Origin: Collinsella sp. | GTDB taxonomy: Bacteria; Actinomycetota; Coriobacteriia; Coriobacteriales; Coriobacteriaceae | DNA length: 6,113 nucleotides | Direction of reading: 5' to 3' | NCBI GenBank assembly: GCA_019419485.1 | Contig: DXZV01000045.1 | Span: 4,674 to 10,786, forward strand | Shown here: piece by piece, positions 5,798-6,113 of the stretch | Layout: every line of letters begins with the position of its first letter | Position numbering within the stretch: position 1 is the stretch's first letter | Position numbers and translations under genes: made by a program | The notes under the pieces: model-generated | What the model was told of the DNA's origin: nothing | Database searches by the model: none | The model's input: the letters and a program-made list of their open reading frames with translations, nothing else

Positions 5798-6113
5798 ATG
5801 GTGCTCAAAATCGTTAAAACCGTTTGGCCGGTGATGCTCACCTATGTTGCGATAGGCGCGCCGTGCGGAATGATTATGGCGCAGACGGGAATGGAGCCCT
5901 GGATGGTTTTTGCTCTGAGCAGCACGTTTGTGACGGGTAGCGGCCAGTTTATGGTCTGCAACCTGTGGCTGGCAGGTGTGCCTGCGGCATCGATTGTCGC
6001 AAGTGTGGCCGCAATCTCCTCGCGCTTTGCGCTTTACTCGGCATCGATCGCACCGCATTTGAGGGGTGCTTCGAAGCGTCAGACGCTGGCTGTTGCCGCG
6101 ACACTTACCGAGG
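5798..6113 (+). CDS. azlC: AzlC-family branched-chain amino acid exporter subunit (partial, runs off the right edge)
   Basis: The first 105 codons are present and open to the window end. The sequence is strongly hydrophobic, with membrane segments at about residues 9-28, 34-54 and 58-82. It carries the family landmarks TFVTGSGQFMV (43-53), matching the usual AGSAQF motif, and SSRFALYSASIAPHLRG (74-90), matching the usual LRH-LY-SLAPHLR stretch. AzlC is the large subunit of the AzlCD system that exports branched-chain amino acids and analogues; the family is about 230-250 aa, so under half is seen. A small azlD gene would be expected just downstream. The ATG is favoured by GAGGAA (5788-5793) 4 nt upstream, and an in-frame stop at 5759-5761 has no other start after it. 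It is divergent from the HD-domain gene. Confidence 0.85.
   Translation, partial: MVLKIVKTVWPVMLTYVAIGAPCGMIMAQTGMEPWMVFALSSTFVTGSGQFMVCNLWLAGVPAASIVASVAAISSRFALYSASIAPHLRGASKRQTLAVAATLTE

Overview
The window is GC-rich, densely coding bacterial DNA. The protein sequences, short intergenic gaps and the pairing of a lactate-dehydrogenase-like flavoenzyme with a ferredoxin-domain EtfA suggest an anaerobic gut actinobacterium of the Coriobacteriia, perhaps Collinsella. That placement is inferred from protein and codon character; there is no marker gene here.

Layout. Positions 1-938 hold a minus-strand operon read right to left: an unrecognised 98-aa soluble protein, a 169-aa single-pass membrane protein joined to it by an ATGA stop/start overlap, and the first 15 codons of a third gene that leaves the window. 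A 345-bp divergent intergenic region (939-1283) separates this from a plus-strand operon at 1284-4851: a GlcD/LctD-type FAD oxidoreductase, an electron-transfer-flavoprotein beta subunit (etfB), and an EtfA with an N-terminal 2x[4Fe-4S] ferredoxin domain. The operon resembles lctBCD of Acetobacterium woodii, whose Ldh-EtfAB complex couples NAD+-dependent lactate oxidation to ferredoxin oxidation (electron confurcation). The order here is Ldh-EtfB-EtfA, and no permease or racemase is in view. On the minus strand at 4848-5660, an HD-domain phosphohydrolase converges on etfA and shares a CTAG for both stop codons. It is divergent from a partial azlC (5798 to the end), the start of a branched-chain amino acid exporter.

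Most notable point: etfB is broken as read. Its N-terminal part ends in a premature TGA at 3104-3106, and the rest of the protein continues in another frame. About 19-20 conserved residues are missing at the junction. The junction sits on GATGGGC, which can encode both the '(S)MG' before the gap and the 'DGL' after it. This is what a roughly 58-bp deletion between 7-bp direct repeats would leave. It is either a real, probably recent, loss that would disable the complex in this strain, or an assembly or sequencing artefact. The neighbouring genes are intact.

I saw no rRNA, tRNA, CRISPR array, insertion sequence or prophage signal.
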